The position numbers were made by a program, and so were the translations under genes. This document shows positions 37,800 to 47,873 of a stretch of DNA of 51,296 nt, piece by piece. Each line of letters begins with the position of its first letter. The first letter of the stretch is position 1. The notes beneath the pieces were generated by a model. It made no database searches, was not told the origin of the DNA, and was given only the letters and a program-made list of their open reading frames with translations. Source of the DNA: Deltaproteobacteria bacterium (GTDB lineage Bacteria; Desulfobacterota; Desulfarculia; Adiutricales; Adiutricaceae); contig JAITRL010000345.1 in NCBI GenBank assembly GCA_031288415.1, positions 1-51,296 of the forward strand. The letters are read 5' to 3'.

Positions 37800-40793
37800 C
37801 TACTTCGCGGTGCGCCTCGGGGCGGGCTTCCTGGCCGCAGGCTTCCTCGGGGCGGGCTTCCGGGCGGAGGAGGCGGGCTTCCTGGCCGCAGGCTTCCTGG
37901 CGGAGGAGGCCGTCCGCGCGGCAGGCTTCCTGGCGGTCGAGGCCCTCCTGGCGGCGGGCTTCCTGGCGGAGGCTGTCCGCTTCGCGGCAGGCTTCCTGGC
38001 GGAGGCCGCCCGTTTCGCCGCAGGCTTCCTGGCGGAGGCCGCCCGCCTGGCCGCAGGCTTGCGGGGGGCGGCCGCGCCCGACTCCTCTATGGCGTACTGG
38101 GCCGCGGCCAGGAGGGCCACGGGCACGCGGGGGGGGGAGCAGGAGACGTAGTTGAAGCCGCGCGAGCAGCAGAAGCGCACGGAGGAGGGGTCGCCGCCGT
38201 GCTCGCCGCAGATGCCGACCTTAAGCTTCCTGTCGGCGGAGCGGCCCTTCTGGACCCCGATGTCCACCAGCTGGCCCACCCCGTCCTGGTCCAGGCTGAC
38301 GAAGGGGTCCTCCGTCCAGATGTGAAGCTCAGAGTAGCGGTTGAGGAAGGAGCCGGAGTCGTCCCGGGAGAGCCCGTAGGTGGTCTGGGTGAGGTCATTG
38401 GTGCCGAAGGAGAAGAACTGGGCGCCTGCCTTGACGATGCGGTCGGCCTCCAGGGCGGCGCGGGGAAGCTCGATCATGGTGCCGACCAGGTACTTGACCT
38501 GCTGGCCGGTCTGCTCCTGGACCTCCGCGGCCACGCGGTCGACGATCTCCTTCTGGAGGGCGAACTCCTTCTCGTGGCCCACCAGGGGGATCATGATCTC
38601 GGGCTGGACGTCGATGCCCTCCCCCAGGGCCTGGGCGGCCGCCTCGATGATGGCCTTCACCTGCATCTCGGTTATCTCGGGGAAGAGGATGCCCAGCCGG
38701 CATCCGCGCAGGCCCAGCATGGGGTTCTGCTCGCGGAGGCCCGCGATGCGCGTCTTGACCTTGGCGGCGGGGAGCTTGAGGCGGGAGGCGAGGTCCTCGA
38801 TCTCATGGTCGGCGTGCGGCAGGAACTCGTGGAGGGGCGGGTCCAGGGTCCGGATGGTCACGGGGAGCCCGTCCATGGCCTTGAAGATGCCGTAGAAGTC
38901 CCCGCGCTGCATGGGGAGAAGCTTGGCCAGGCACTCCTTGCGGCCGGCCAGGTCGTCGGAGAGGATCATCCGGCGCACGTGGTCGATCCTGTCGGCCTCG
39001 AAGAACATGTGCTCGGTGCGGCACAGCCCGATGCCCTCGGCCCCGTAGTCGCGGGCGATCTGGGAGTCGCGCGGGGTGTCGGAGTTGGTGCGGACGTTTA
39101 TCTTCTTGAACTTGTCCACGAACCCCATGAACTCCGCGAACTCCCCGGTGAGCTCGACCGCCCGGGTGGGGAGCTTGCCCTTGATGATCTCGCCGCGGGA
39201 GCCGTCCAGGGAGATCCAGTCGCCCGCCCGGATCGTGTCGCCGTTCGCGGCGGTGAAGAAGCCGCCCTCATAGTCCACCGTGATGTCGGAGGAGCCCGCC
39301 ACGCAGGGCCTGCCCATGCCGCGGGCGACCACGGCCGCGTGGCTGGTCATGCCGCCCCTGGCCGTGAGGATGCCCTGGGCGGCGTACATGCCCTTGATGT
39401 CCTCGGGGCTGGTCTCGATGCGGACCAGGATAACGCGGTTGGGCGCGCCGTCCGGGCCCGTCTTCTTGGCCAGGTCCTCGGCGGCGGAGGCCGAGAAGAC
39501 CACGGTGCCCACCGCGGCCCCCGGGGATGCGGCCAGGCCCTTGCCGATGACCCGGCGGGACTTGTGGGCGGGGTCCTGGATGTCGAAGGACGGCAGGAGC
39601 ACCTGGGTCAGGAGATCGGGCTGGAGCCGCATCACCGCCTCCTGGGGGGTGATGAGCTTCTCGCGGACGAGGTCCACCGCGATGCGCAGGGCGGCCGTGC
39701 CGGTCCGCTTGCCGTTGCGGCACTGGAGCATCCAGAGCTTTCCCTCCTGGATGGTGAATTCGATGTCCTGCATGTCGCGGTAGTGCTTCTCGAGGATCTC
39801 GCGGATGCCGGCCAGTTCCCCGTAGAGCCCGGGCATGCCGTCCTCGAGGGTGGAGCCGCCGCCCGGCGGGACCTGCCCGCTCCGCGAGTTGATGGGGACC
39901 GGGGTGCGGATGCCCGCCACCACGTCCTCGCCCTGGGCGTTGATCAGGTACTCGCCGTAGAAGTAGTCGTCGCCGGTGGAGGGGTCCCTGGTGAAGGCCA
40001 CGCCGGTGGCGGAGTTCTCTCCCATGTTGCCGAAGACCATGGCCTGGACGTTGACGGCCGTGCCCCAGTCCTCGGGGTAATGGTTGAGCTGGCGGTAGGC
40101 CACGGCCCGGGGGATCATCCAGGAGTTGAAGACGGCGGAGATGGCCCCCCAGAGCTGATCGATGGGGTCCTCGGGGAAGTCCTTGTGCAGGCGCTTCCGG
40201 ATCAGCTCCTTGTAGAGGCGCACTAGGCCCTTGAGGTCGTCCGCGTCGAGTTCGGTGTCCAGGGTGACGCCCTTATCCTTCTTGACCTTGGACATGACGA
40301 GGTCGAAGGGGTCTTCGTCGTGTTCGGTCTCGGCCTTGACCCCCATCACCACGTCGCCGTACATGTTGACGAAGCGGCGGTAGGAGTCGTAGGCGAAGCG
40401 GGGGTTGCCGGTCTTGGCGATCAGGCCCTGGATGGTAGTGTCGTTGAGGCCGATGTTCAGGACCGTGTCCATCATGCCGGGCATGGAGACCCGGGCGCCG
40501 GAGCGGCAGGAGACCAAGAGGGGGTCCCCGGAGTCCCCGAACCGCGCCCCGGCCTCCTTTTCCATCTTGGCCAGAGCCTTCTCCACCTGGGCCCGGAGGC
40601 CCGGCGGGTTGTGCCTGTTGTTGGAGTAGTACTCCGAACACACATCGGTGGTGATGGTGAAACCGGGCGGCACCGGGAGGCCCAGCCTGGCCATCTCGGC
40701 CAGGTTGGCCCCCTTCCCGCCCAGCAGGTTCTTGAGCCCGCCGTGGCCGTCGGCCTTTCCTCCCCCGAAAGAGTAAACAAGTTTCTTAGCCAT
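37800..40793 (-). CDS. ppdK: Pyruvate, phosphate dikinase with about 95-aa Lys/Arg/Ala/Pro-rich C-terminal tail
   Basis: LVYSFGGGKADGHGGLKNLLGGKGANLAEMARLGLPVPPGFTITTD; GGMTSHAAVVARGMGRPCVAGSS (catalytic His); GEHGGDPSSVRFCCSRGFNYVSCSPPRVPVALLAAAQYAI; then APRKPAARRAASARKPAAKRAASARKPAAKRTASARKPAARR... Confidence 0.95.
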   Translation of the reverse strand: MAKKLVYSFGGGKADGHGGLKNLLGGKGANLAEMARLGLPVPPGFTITTDVCSEYYSNNRHNPPGLRAQVEKALAKMEKEAGARFGDSGDPLLVSCRSGARVSMPGMMDTVLNIGLNDTTIQGLIAKTGNPRFAYDSYRRFVNMYGDVVMGVKAETEHDEDPFDLVMSKVKKDKGVTLDTELDADDLKGLVRLYKELIRKRLHKDFPEDPIDQLWGAISAVFNSWMIPRAVAYRQLNHYPEDWGTAVNVQAMVFGNMGENSATGVAFTRDPSTGDDYFYGEYLINAQGEDVVAGIRTPVPINSRSGQVPPGGGSTLEDGMPGLYGELAGIREILEKHYRDMQDIEFTIQEGKLWMLQCRNGKRTGTAALRIAVDLVREKLITPQEAVMRLQPDLLTQVLLPSFDIQDPAHKSRRVIGKGLAASPGAAVGTVVFSASAAEDLAKKTGPDGAPNRVILVRIETSPEDIKGMYAAQGILTARGGMTSHAAVVARGMGRPCVAGSSDITVDYEGGFFTAANGDTIRAGDWISLDGSRGEIIKGKLPTRAVELTGEFAEFMGFVDKFKKINVRTNSDTPRDSQIARDYGAEGIGLCRTEHMFFEADRIDHVRRMILSDDLAGRKECLAKLLPMQRGDFYGIFKAMDGLPVTIRTLDPPLHEFLPHADHEIEDLASRLKLPAAKVKTRIAGLREQNPMLGLRGCRLGILFPEITEMQVKAIIEAAAQALGEGIDVQPEIMIPLVGHEKEFALQKEIVDRVAAEVQEQTGQQVKYLVGTMIELPRAALEADRIVKAGAQFFSFGTNDLTQTTYGLSRDDSGSFLNRYSELHIWTEDPFVSLDQDGVGQLVDIGVQKGRSADRKLKVGICGEHGGDPSSVRFCCSRGFNYVSCSPPRVPVALLAAAQYAIEESGAAAPRKPAARRAASARKPAAKRAASARKPAAKRTASARKPAARRASTARKPAARTASSARKPAARKPASSARKPAPRKPAARKPAPRRTAK

Positions 40794-41025
40794 AGATCGG
40801 AACCCCCCGGCATCTGTGTGAAGGTTGGGTATGGGGCAGCGAGCCCTCGCCGGGCGCGCGGCCTTCCGGCGCGCGCCGCCGGTCCGGAAAGCGCCTGTGC
40901 GGGGCTTTCGCGCCTCCCCGGCAGGCGGGGCCCTGCGGCCCCTGCTGGCGGTCCGGCGCGCCGGACCCTGATGGCCCTCCGTTTCCGGCGGAAGCTCGCG
41001 TCTCTAGTGCGGTGGCATGTTTAAT

Positions 41026-41054
41026 TTTATAGCAGAAACAAGGGCCGCGTTCAA
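41026..41054 (-). promoter_or_regulatory. Sigma-70-like promoter candidate for ppdK
   Basis: Minus strand TTGAAC - 17 nt - TATAAA, in a short AT-rich island upstream of 40793. Confidence 0.6.
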
Positions 41055-41571
41055 TGCGAACGGGGAAAACCCGCGGCCGGCGCGGCCGGCGGCGCGCCGG
41101 ATACTCTTGCGGCGTTTGGGGTTACGGCGCGCGAAAGCCTGAGCGAAGCGGAAATTTTTTCTGGCGGGGCTTAAGGGAAATGCCGGAATTCCAACGATCC
41201 GGAGCCCGTTCCCTGTCGGCGGCGCCGGATCCCGCAAGAGGAGGCGTTCCATGAAAGGGCCCGCCCCGGCTGTCCGCGGCCGCGGCGCGAAGCGGCGCGG
41301 GACTGCGGCGCTTCATGGGCGGCTTGCCCCGACCGCCGCCGCTGCCGCGGCCGGGGCAAGCCGCGGCCCGCCGGGGCGGGGGAACGGGCCCGCGCGGTTT
41401 AACGCGGGATTCGGATGCGGGCCCCGTCGGGCGCGCCCGGATCCCGCGCGGGCGGAGCGAAGCGGGAATCTTCCGGGATGTGCTATACTTGCGGGGCTTC
41501 CCGGAAAGTGACGAGCGGGATCGCCCGCTTGCGGGCGGCGGCCCCGGGAGGCGCCTGGAGGCTTGCGGGAC

Positions 41572-42504
41572 ATGGACGACGGCCAAGGCGCCGGAGAGGC
41601 GCGGGAACGCTGGGAGGCCCTGGCGGATCTTTACCTGGGGCACCTGAGGGTGGAGCGGGGCCTTTCCCCGAACACCGTCTCTTCCTACGCGAAGGATCTC
41701 AGGGATCTCGCGGAATATTTCGCCGGGTCGGGCGTGGCCGGGCCCGAGCGGGCCGGCCGCGGCGAGATCCAGGGTTTTCTGCTGCACCTGTCGGAGGACC
41801 GGTCCCTGGGGGCCCGGAGCCGCGCCCGCAAGCTTTCGGCGGTCAAGGGCTTCTTCTCGTTCCTGGAGGACGAGGGGCTCGCCCCCCGCAGCCGCGCCGG
41901 AGGCATCGAGGGGCCCAGGCTTCCCCGGCCGCTCCCTAAGGCCCTCACCCGCGAGGAGGCCGCCCGCCTCGTGGCCTCCCCGGACCTGTCGCGGCGCGGG
42001 GGCCTGAGGAACCGCGCGATGTTCGAGCTCCTGTACGCCGGGGGCCTCAGGGTCTCGGAGCTCTCCGGGCTCGCCCTGGGCCAGCTCAACCTGCCCGAGT
42101 CCTTCGTGAGGGTCCGCGGCAAGGGCTCCAAGGACCGACTCGTGCCCGTGGGCGACGAGGCGGCCTTCTGGCTCGCGAGGTACCTGGCCGAGGAGCGGCC
42201 GCTGCTCGACGTGACCGGCAGGGCCGCCGCACTTTTCCTCAACGCCAGGGGAAAGCCCCTGAGCCGCCAGTACCTCTGGCGGCTAATAACCGAGCACGCG
42301 GCCCTCTCCGGCATCCCTCACGCCAGCCCCCACGTGCTGAGGCACTCGTTCGCCACCCACCTGGTGGAAGGCGGGGCCGACCTGCGCGCCGTCCAGACCA
42401 TGCTGGGCCACGCGGGCCTCGGAACCACCGAGATCTACCTCAGGACAGCCGACGCGAGGCTCAAGCAGGTCCACACCAGCCGCCACCCCCGCTCCGGCCG
42501 CTGA
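41572..42504 (+). CDS. xerC: Tyrosine recombinase XerC/XerD
   Basis: GLRVSELSGL (R), HVLRHSFATHL (HxxR), MLGHAGLGTTEIY (H...Y); N-terminal SAM-like core-binding domain. Subtype C versus D uncertain. A TTG at 41563 is an alternative start. Confidence 0.88.
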   Translation: MDDGQGAGEARERWEALADLYLGHLRVERGLSPNTVSSYAKDLRDLAEYFAGSGVAGPERAGRGEIQGFLLHLSEDRSLGARSRARKLSAVKGFFSFLEDEGLAPRSRAGGIEGPRLPRPLPKALTREEAARLVASPDLSRRGGLRNRAMFELLYAGGLRVSELSGLALGQLNLPESFVRVRGKGSKDRLVPVGDEAAFWLARYLAEERPLLDVTGRAAALFLNARGKPLSRQYLWRLITEHAALSGIPHASPHVLRHSFATHLVEGGADLRAVQTMLGHAGLGTTEIYLRTADARLKQVHTSRHPRSGR

Positions 42505-43151
42505 CGGCCTCCGCCTCGTCTCCTCCGCAGGGCCAGGGGCGGCGGGCTTCCCGCGCCCGGCCCCGACCGGAGCCACTGGCCCTTGCGCTTGCGTTAACCC
42601 TTGTCCCGGGGCCGCTGGCCCTTGTCCCGGAAAGCCCGGAAGCCGCCGCAGCCCGCCAAGCGGGATTTCAGTCCGGCCTTCAGGCAAGCCGGTTTCCTTA
42701 AGTCCCTCCCGCGGGGATCTCAGGCTTTCCGCAGCCCGGGCCTCCGCTGCTGAAAGGCGCGCCGCAGGCCCGCTTTCGGCTCCCGGCACGGGGCCGTTTT
42801 CGGAGGAAGCCTAAGGGGCCGCTCCGCCGCCGGGGCCCCAGGAACGCGTTCCGGGGCTTTATCTCAGCTGGAAAAGCCCCGGAACGGCCGGCCCCCCGGC
42901 CGGAACCGGAACGCCTCAGCTTCCCGAGACCTGAATGCCGCGCCCCGCGGGACTGAGGGCCGGCGGCGCGCGCGCCCCTTCCCGGCCCTGCCGCCGCCCC
43001 CGGTATCCTTGTCTCCCGCCTTCCCGGCCCTTGCCGCCGTAACCCTTGACTTGCGCCTCCCGACCTCCGGGCCCTTGCCCCCCGCGCCCCATGGCCGCGG
43101 CGGGAGGGCCTCCGGAGCGGGCCTCCCGCCCTCCGGGCCGGAAACCGTTTC

Positions 43152-46052
43152 ATGAGATCAAGCCGCCAGGCCTACAAGACGGTCATCACCTCCCACGTCA
43201 ACCCGGACTTTGACGCCGTGGCCTCCATGGTGGGGGCCCTGTCCCTCTACCCCGAGGCCGCGCTCCTGTTTCCGGGCGGCACGGGAAGGAGGCTTTCCGG
43301 GCCCTTCGTGAAGGGGGCGCTTGCCTCCCGGGCCGTCGTCCGCCCCAAGGAGCTTGACTTCGCCGCAGTGGAGCGGCTGGTGGTGGTGGACACCCGGAGG
43401 CCCGACCGCATAGGCTTCGCGAGGCCGATACTCCAGAACCCCGGCCTGGACATCCACCTTTTCGACCACCATCCCGACAGCCCCGGCGACCTGGAAGGCT
43501 CGCTCCTGCGCTGCGAGCCGGTGGGGGCGACGGTCACCGTCCTGTCGGAGGCCATGCGGGAACGCGGCATCTCCCCTGATCCTGACGAGGCCACCATGCT
43601 CGCCCTGGGCCTGTGGGAGGACACCGGGTCCTTCACTTTCGGGTCCACCACGGCCAGGGATCTCGCGGCGGGGTCCTGGCTCCTGAGCCGGGGCGCGGAT
43701 TTGGAGACCGTGACCCAGCTCACCTCCACGGAACTCTCCACCGAGCAGGTGTCCCTCCTTAACGAGCTCATCGGCGCGGCGGAGACCCGCGAGGTGCGCG
43801 GCATGACCCTGGCCGTCTCCATGGCGAGGCGGGAAGGCCACGTCGAGGACGTGGCTGTCCTGGCCCCCAGGCTCATGGAGATGCTCGACCTGGACACGGT
43901 CTTCCTGCTCGTGCAGATGGAGGCCCTGGTCCAGGTGACGGGCCGGAGCCGCGCCGGGGGCTTCAGCGTGGGGGAGATCCTCAAGCCCCTGGGCGGCGGC
44001 GGCCACCACGGGGCCGCCGCCGCGGCCGTCAAGGGAGAGCCGCTCGAGAAGGTGCGGCAGGCCCTGGAGGAGAGCATCCGGGAGTACGAGGGGAGGCTTT
44101 TCCGGGCCGGGAGCATCATGGTGCACCCCGCCATCAGCCTCTCCGAGACCCGGCCGCTGTCCGAGGCGGCGGACATGATGGCCCGCTACGGCCTCCACGT
44201 GATTCTGGCCGAGGACGCCCAGGGCAGGGTCTCGGGCATCATCCGCGAGCAGAGCGTCGCCAGGGCCATGTACCACGGCCTGACCGCGTACCCGGTCAGG
44301 GACTTCATGACGACGGACTTCGAGACGGCCTCGCCGGAAGCCTCCTTCCACGACGTCAAGCGCGTCATCGTCGACCAGAGGCAGCGCATCCTTCCCGTGA
44401 CCGATCCTGAAGGCAAGGCGCTGGGGGTGGTGACCCGCACGGATCTCCTGCATCTCCTGGCGGCGGAGGCCGGCGGGGACGAGGGGGCGGAGAGCCCGCG
44501 CGCCCCCTTCGACCGGAACCTGGCCGGCCCCATGCAGGAGCGGCTCCCTAAGGGAATCCTGGAGATCCTGCGGGGGCTGGGCGACGAGGCCAGCAGCTTC
44601 GGGGTCAGCCTGTACCTCGTGGGCGGCACCGTGCGGGATCTCATCATGTCGAGGCCCATCAGGGACCTGGACATGACCGTCACGGGGGAGCTCACGGCCT
44701 TCATCAAGGCCCAGGCCGCGCGCCTGGGGGGGGAACTCAGGACCCATCCGCGCTTCAAGACGGCCACCTTGAACCTTCCCGACGGCACGAGGCTGGACTT
44801 CTCCAGCGCCCGGGTGGAGTATTACGAGTACCCGGGGGCCTACCCGGTGGTGCGGCACGCCTCCATCCAGCTTGACCTCCAGAGGCGGGACTTCACCGTG
44901 AACACCCTGGCCGTGAGCCTCGCCCCGGAGGACTTCGGCAGGCTCCTGGACTATTACCGCGGCTACCAGGACATCAAGGAAGGGCTCATCCGCGTGCTCC
45001 ACAGCCTGAGCTTCGTGGAGGACCCCACGCGGGCGTTCCGGGCCTGCCGCTTCGAGCGGCGGCTGGGCTTCCGCATCAGCCGCATGACGGGCCGCCTGAT
45101 CGCCTCCGCCGTCTCCGGGGGCTTCATGAAGACCCTGTCCCTCCGGCGCCTCATGGGGGAGCTGCGGATCATCTGCGAGGAAGAGGATCCGGGGGCCGTC
45201 TTCGAGCGCATGGGGGGATTGGGCCTGCTCAGGTGCATATCCCCCGACCTGCGGGTCACCCGCAGGCACCTGGATCTCTTCAGGAACGTGCTCCGGGTCC
45301 GGGACTGGTATCGCCTCACCTTCGCCTCGCGCTTCTCGCCCATGTGGCTCGTGTGGTTCGCCGCCCTCACCTTCGAGCTGGGGCGCGGCGAGTCCTTCCG
45401 CCTCGCGGACGGACTGGAGGACGGCCGCAGGATGCTCCGGGCCTTCGTCATCGAGCGGCCCGCCCTGGAGCGGGTCCTGGCCTCCGCGTCCAAGCTCCCC
45501 CAGGACGGGCCGGTCAAGCCGAGCCTGGCCGACTCCCTCTTCGGGAACATTTCCTGGCCGGGCATCCTCTACGTGATGGCCAGGGCCGGCACGGGGCCGC
45601 TGGCCCGCGCGGGGGCGGCCTTCCTCACGAGCTACCGCCACGTGCGCCCTGAGGTGACCGGGGACGATCTCATCAGGCTGGGTTTCCGGCCCGGCCCAGG
45701 CCTCCACAAGGCCCTGGAAGTGCTGCGCCGGGCTCGCCTGGACGGCTTGGTGGGGAACCGCGAGGAGGAGAAGGGGTACGTGCGGCTGTTCCTGAACGGC
45801 GAAGGCGACGAAGGCCAGAATGACTTGGACCCTGCCGCGGGCCAGCATCCCGGAGCAGACGGAAGGCACGGGACAGAAGGCGGGCCGGAGGCCGGGGCAG
45901 GGCTTGAGGCGGAAGGCGGGCCGGAGGCCGGGGCAGGGCTTGAGGCGGAAGGCGGGCCGGAGGACGGGGCAGGGCTTGAGGCGGAAGGCGGGCCGGAGGA
46001 CGTGGGCGAACCCGGGGATGCGTCAGCAGCCGGGCCTGGCGGGGGTTCCTGA
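43152..46052 (+). CDS. DHH/DHHA1 - tandem CBS - CCA/poly(A) tRNA nucleotidyltransferase fusion with repeat tail
   Basis: TSHVNPDFDAVASMVGAL; DHHPD; GGGGHHGAAAAAVKG (DHHA1); CBS region AGSIMVHPAISLSETRPLSEAADMM...VRDFMTTDFETASPEASFHDVKRV; YLVGGTVRDLIMSRPIRDLDMTVTGE; RRDFTVNTLAVSL; EDPTRAFRACRFERRLGF. Confidence 0.93.
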   Translation: MRSSRQAYKTVITSHVNPDFDAVASMVGALSLYPEAALLFPGGTGRRLSGPFVKGALASRAVVRPKELDFAAVERLVVVDTRRPDRIGFARPILQNPGLDIHLFDHHPDSPGDLEGSLLRCEPVGATVTVLSEAMRERGISPDPDEATMLALGLWEDTGSFTFGSTTARDLAAGSWLLSRGADLETVTQLTSTELSTEQVSLLNELIGAAETREVRGMTLAVSMARREGHVEDVAVLAPRLMEMLDLDTVFLLVQMEALVQVTGRSRAGGFSVGEILKPLGGGGHHGAAAAAVKGEPLEKVRQALEESIREYEGRLFRAGSIMVHPAISLSETRPLSEAADMMARYGLHVILAEDAQGRVSGIIREQSVARAMYHGLTAYPVRDFMTTDFETASPEASFHDVKRVIVDQRQRILPVTDPEGKALGVVTRTDLLHLLAAEAGGDEGAESPRAPFDRNLAGPMQERLPKGILEILRGLGDEASSFGVSLYLVGGTVRDLIMSRPIRDLDMTVTGELTAFIKAQAARLGGELRTHPRFKTATLNLPDGTRLDFSSARVEYYEYPGAYPVVRHASIQLDLQRRDFTVNTLAVSLAPEDFGRLLDYYRGYQDIKEGLIRVLHSLSFVEDPTRAFRACRFERRLGFRISRMTGRLIASAVSGGFMKTLSLRRLMGELRIICEEEDPGAVFERMGGLGLLRCISPDLRVTRRHLDLFRNVLRVRDWYRLTFASRFSPMWLVWFAALTFELGRGESFRLADGLEDGRRMLRAFVIERPALERVLASASKLPQDGPVKPSLADSLFGNISWPGILYVMARAGTGPLARAGAAFLTSYRHVRPEVTGDDLIRLGFRPGPGLHKALEVLRRARLDGLVGNREEEKGYVRLFLNGEGDEGQNDLDPAAGQHPGADGRHGTEGGPEAGAGLEAEGGPEAGAGLEAEGGPEDGAGLEAEGGPEDVGEPGDASAAGPGGGS
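45877..46008 (+). repeat. 36-bp in-frame tandem repeat (12 aa, EAEGGPE[AD]GAGL), about 4 units, at the C-terminus of the CCA fusion
   Basis: gcggaaggcgggccggaggccggggcagggcttgag repeated. Confidence 0.9.
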
Positions 46053-46249
46053 CCTGATGGCGGCCTTGGAACGGAATACGGCTTCCGGAAAGCCTGGAGA
46101 GCGGGGGCATCCGGCGCGGCAAACGGCAGATGAAGCCTTCCGGCGCCGGCGGAAGGCCGCCGTTGCCGTCAAGGGCCCTAGCCCGCCCGAGAAAACCCGC
46201 TGAGATGCAGCCGGCGCCGGAGTCCATGGCCCGCGATTTTTTTTCCTCG

Positions 46250-47219
46250 TCGTGCTGTTCAGCGGCGACGAAAGGGTCGCCGCCTTGGAGTCATGCCGCT
46301 CCCTGAAGAAGGATACTGAAGGGGCAGCGCGAGGCGCCGCCCGCTTCAGGCGAAAGCCCGGAGGCCACGGTCAGGCTCAAGGCTCCCAAGGAGATCCCCT
46401 CGGATTCCCTCCGGAACCCTTCCGAGCCAGACTCCGGTTACGACGGCCTTAAAGGCAAGGGCTGCCGGGCCCGGCCGGTCGAGACCCGAGACCGCTGCGG
46501 GGGGAAAGACGGGAAGAGAAGCCTTTCCCTGCCCCTGTGCTCCAGGGCGGAAGGGGCGCATAACCATGACGGAGGCTCCCTGCTCCCCGCCGTAAAAGAG
46601 CCGAAGGACAAAGGGCTCTCGGCCCCTTGACGATGATCGCCGACGCTTCCTGCGGCAGCGACGGGAACGCCCAGGGCTTGAAAAGACGGGCGTCAAGCTA
46701 GTCTCGCCCACGCCCGGAAGCGTGAAGAAGGCCGACGGCGGATCAGGGGGGGGCCTGAGGCGGGGGATGCCCCCGCGAAACTGGCGCTTTCGGACTTTGA
46801 CTCCGGCGAGTCGGGCGCGGTGACGTCCTGTCCTGCGTGGCAGAAGGCGGAGACGCCGGAAAACGAGGACGGAAGCGGGTTCCGCGCCGCTTTTGACCCT
46901 GCCGTCCGCAAGGCCCGCCCCAAAAAGGGACTCTGCCCGGTGAAGGAGGGAAAGTCCAAGGCCAGCCTCGGCTGCGGCAGGAAGCAGATGAGAACGGCCC
47001 GGCGGCGGTCCGGGGAGCAATCGCCGGGTTTTTAGGCGGCGTACGGGATACGGAGCGGCATAGAGGGCGCGAACACCCAGCGGCCGGACAGTTGGGATAA
47101 AGCGGCTGAGGGTCAGGTGGCTGCGGAAGGTTGACCTGAAAGTCAGGCTTAAGGCGCTGGCCCTCAACATATGGAGTGTCGCGCGGTTCATCAGGCAAAA
47201 CGCGAGGGTTGTCAAGTGA
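46250..47219 (+). pseudogene. Degraded DDE transposase (IS4/IS1182-like) with frameshifts and in-frame stops
   Basis: Plus-strand fragments in successive frames: LFSGDERVAALESCRSLKK; PSDSLRNPSEPDSGYDGLKGKG; LLPAVKEPKDKGLSAP; MIADASCGSDGNAQGL; KTGVKLVSPTPGSVKKADGG; DAPAKLALSDFDSGESGAVTSCPAWQKAETPENEDGSGFRAAFD...KKGLCPVKEGKSKASLGCGRKQMRTARRRSGEQSPGF*AAYGIRSGIEGANTQR; TVGIKRLRVRWLRKVDLKVRLKALALNIWSVARFIRQNARVVK*. Confidence 0.85.
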
Positions 47220-47736
47220 AAATGAGGCTGGCCGCAAGGGTTTCGGGAAAAAGGGGGCTAAAATGTCTGACGGGCCGTAAAAGTCAAGTTTCGCTGCGAA
47301 TTTTTTCCTGCCTGTTGAGAAAAGTTCGCAACAGGCTGGAAATCGTCAGATTGTGATCGCCGCGGCAGCCTCGCCCTGGTTTCAGCCCCTGTTTTTCAGA
47401 TGCGGCTTTTTGCACCTTCATCAATATTGCGGGCGGCTCTAAAAAAAATTACCTGGAGCTTTCCGCGGCGGAGAGCCGGCCAGGCCCAGGGAACGCCTCT
47501 GTTCCCGCGCGGCCGGCCGCAGGAAAGCCCGTCGTCCATTGCGAGGAAAACGGCTCTCCCGCAGGGGGGTTGTCTGGATGTATGCCGAAAAACGTTTAAT
47601 TTAGCATGTTTTAGCGGCACCAGTTCCGGGATGCAGGTTCCGCAGGGGGGAGGGGAGAGGCCGGCGCTATTCCACAGCAAGGGGCCTGAGGTTCCCTGCG
47701 GAGGGTTCCCGGCCTGCCGCAAGTGCGCGCAGCAAA

Positions 47737-47765
47737 TTGATTTTTGGCCGGAAAAGTCCTAACAT
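47737..47765 (+). promoter_or_regulatory. Sigma-70-like promoter candidate for serC
   Basis: TTGATT - 17 nt - TAACAT about 110 nt upstream of 47874. Confidence 0.45.
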
Positions 47766-47873
47766 GATAGGCCCGCTTAGGATGAGGGGCCCCCGGAGCC
47801 TAGCCTGTCAGGCCAGGGCCGGGGCGATTCCGCGAGCCGGAAGGGCAGGACCCTTCCGCGAAAGGTCTTTGTT

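Noticed and set aside
37152-40226. 1024-aa plus-strand ORF opposite ppdK
   Set aside because: Antisense of a clear PPDK coding sequence. Composition (Gly/His/Leu/Asp/Arg-rich, no domain) is typical of high-GC shadow ORFs.
43158-45869. 903-aa minus-strand ORF opposite the CCA fusion
   Set aside because: Shadow of an unambiguous DHH/CBS/CCA protein; no recognisable motifs.
46346-47215. 289-aa minus-strand ORF as a gene
   Set aside because: The opposite strand carries frameshifted transposase motifs that explain the region better.
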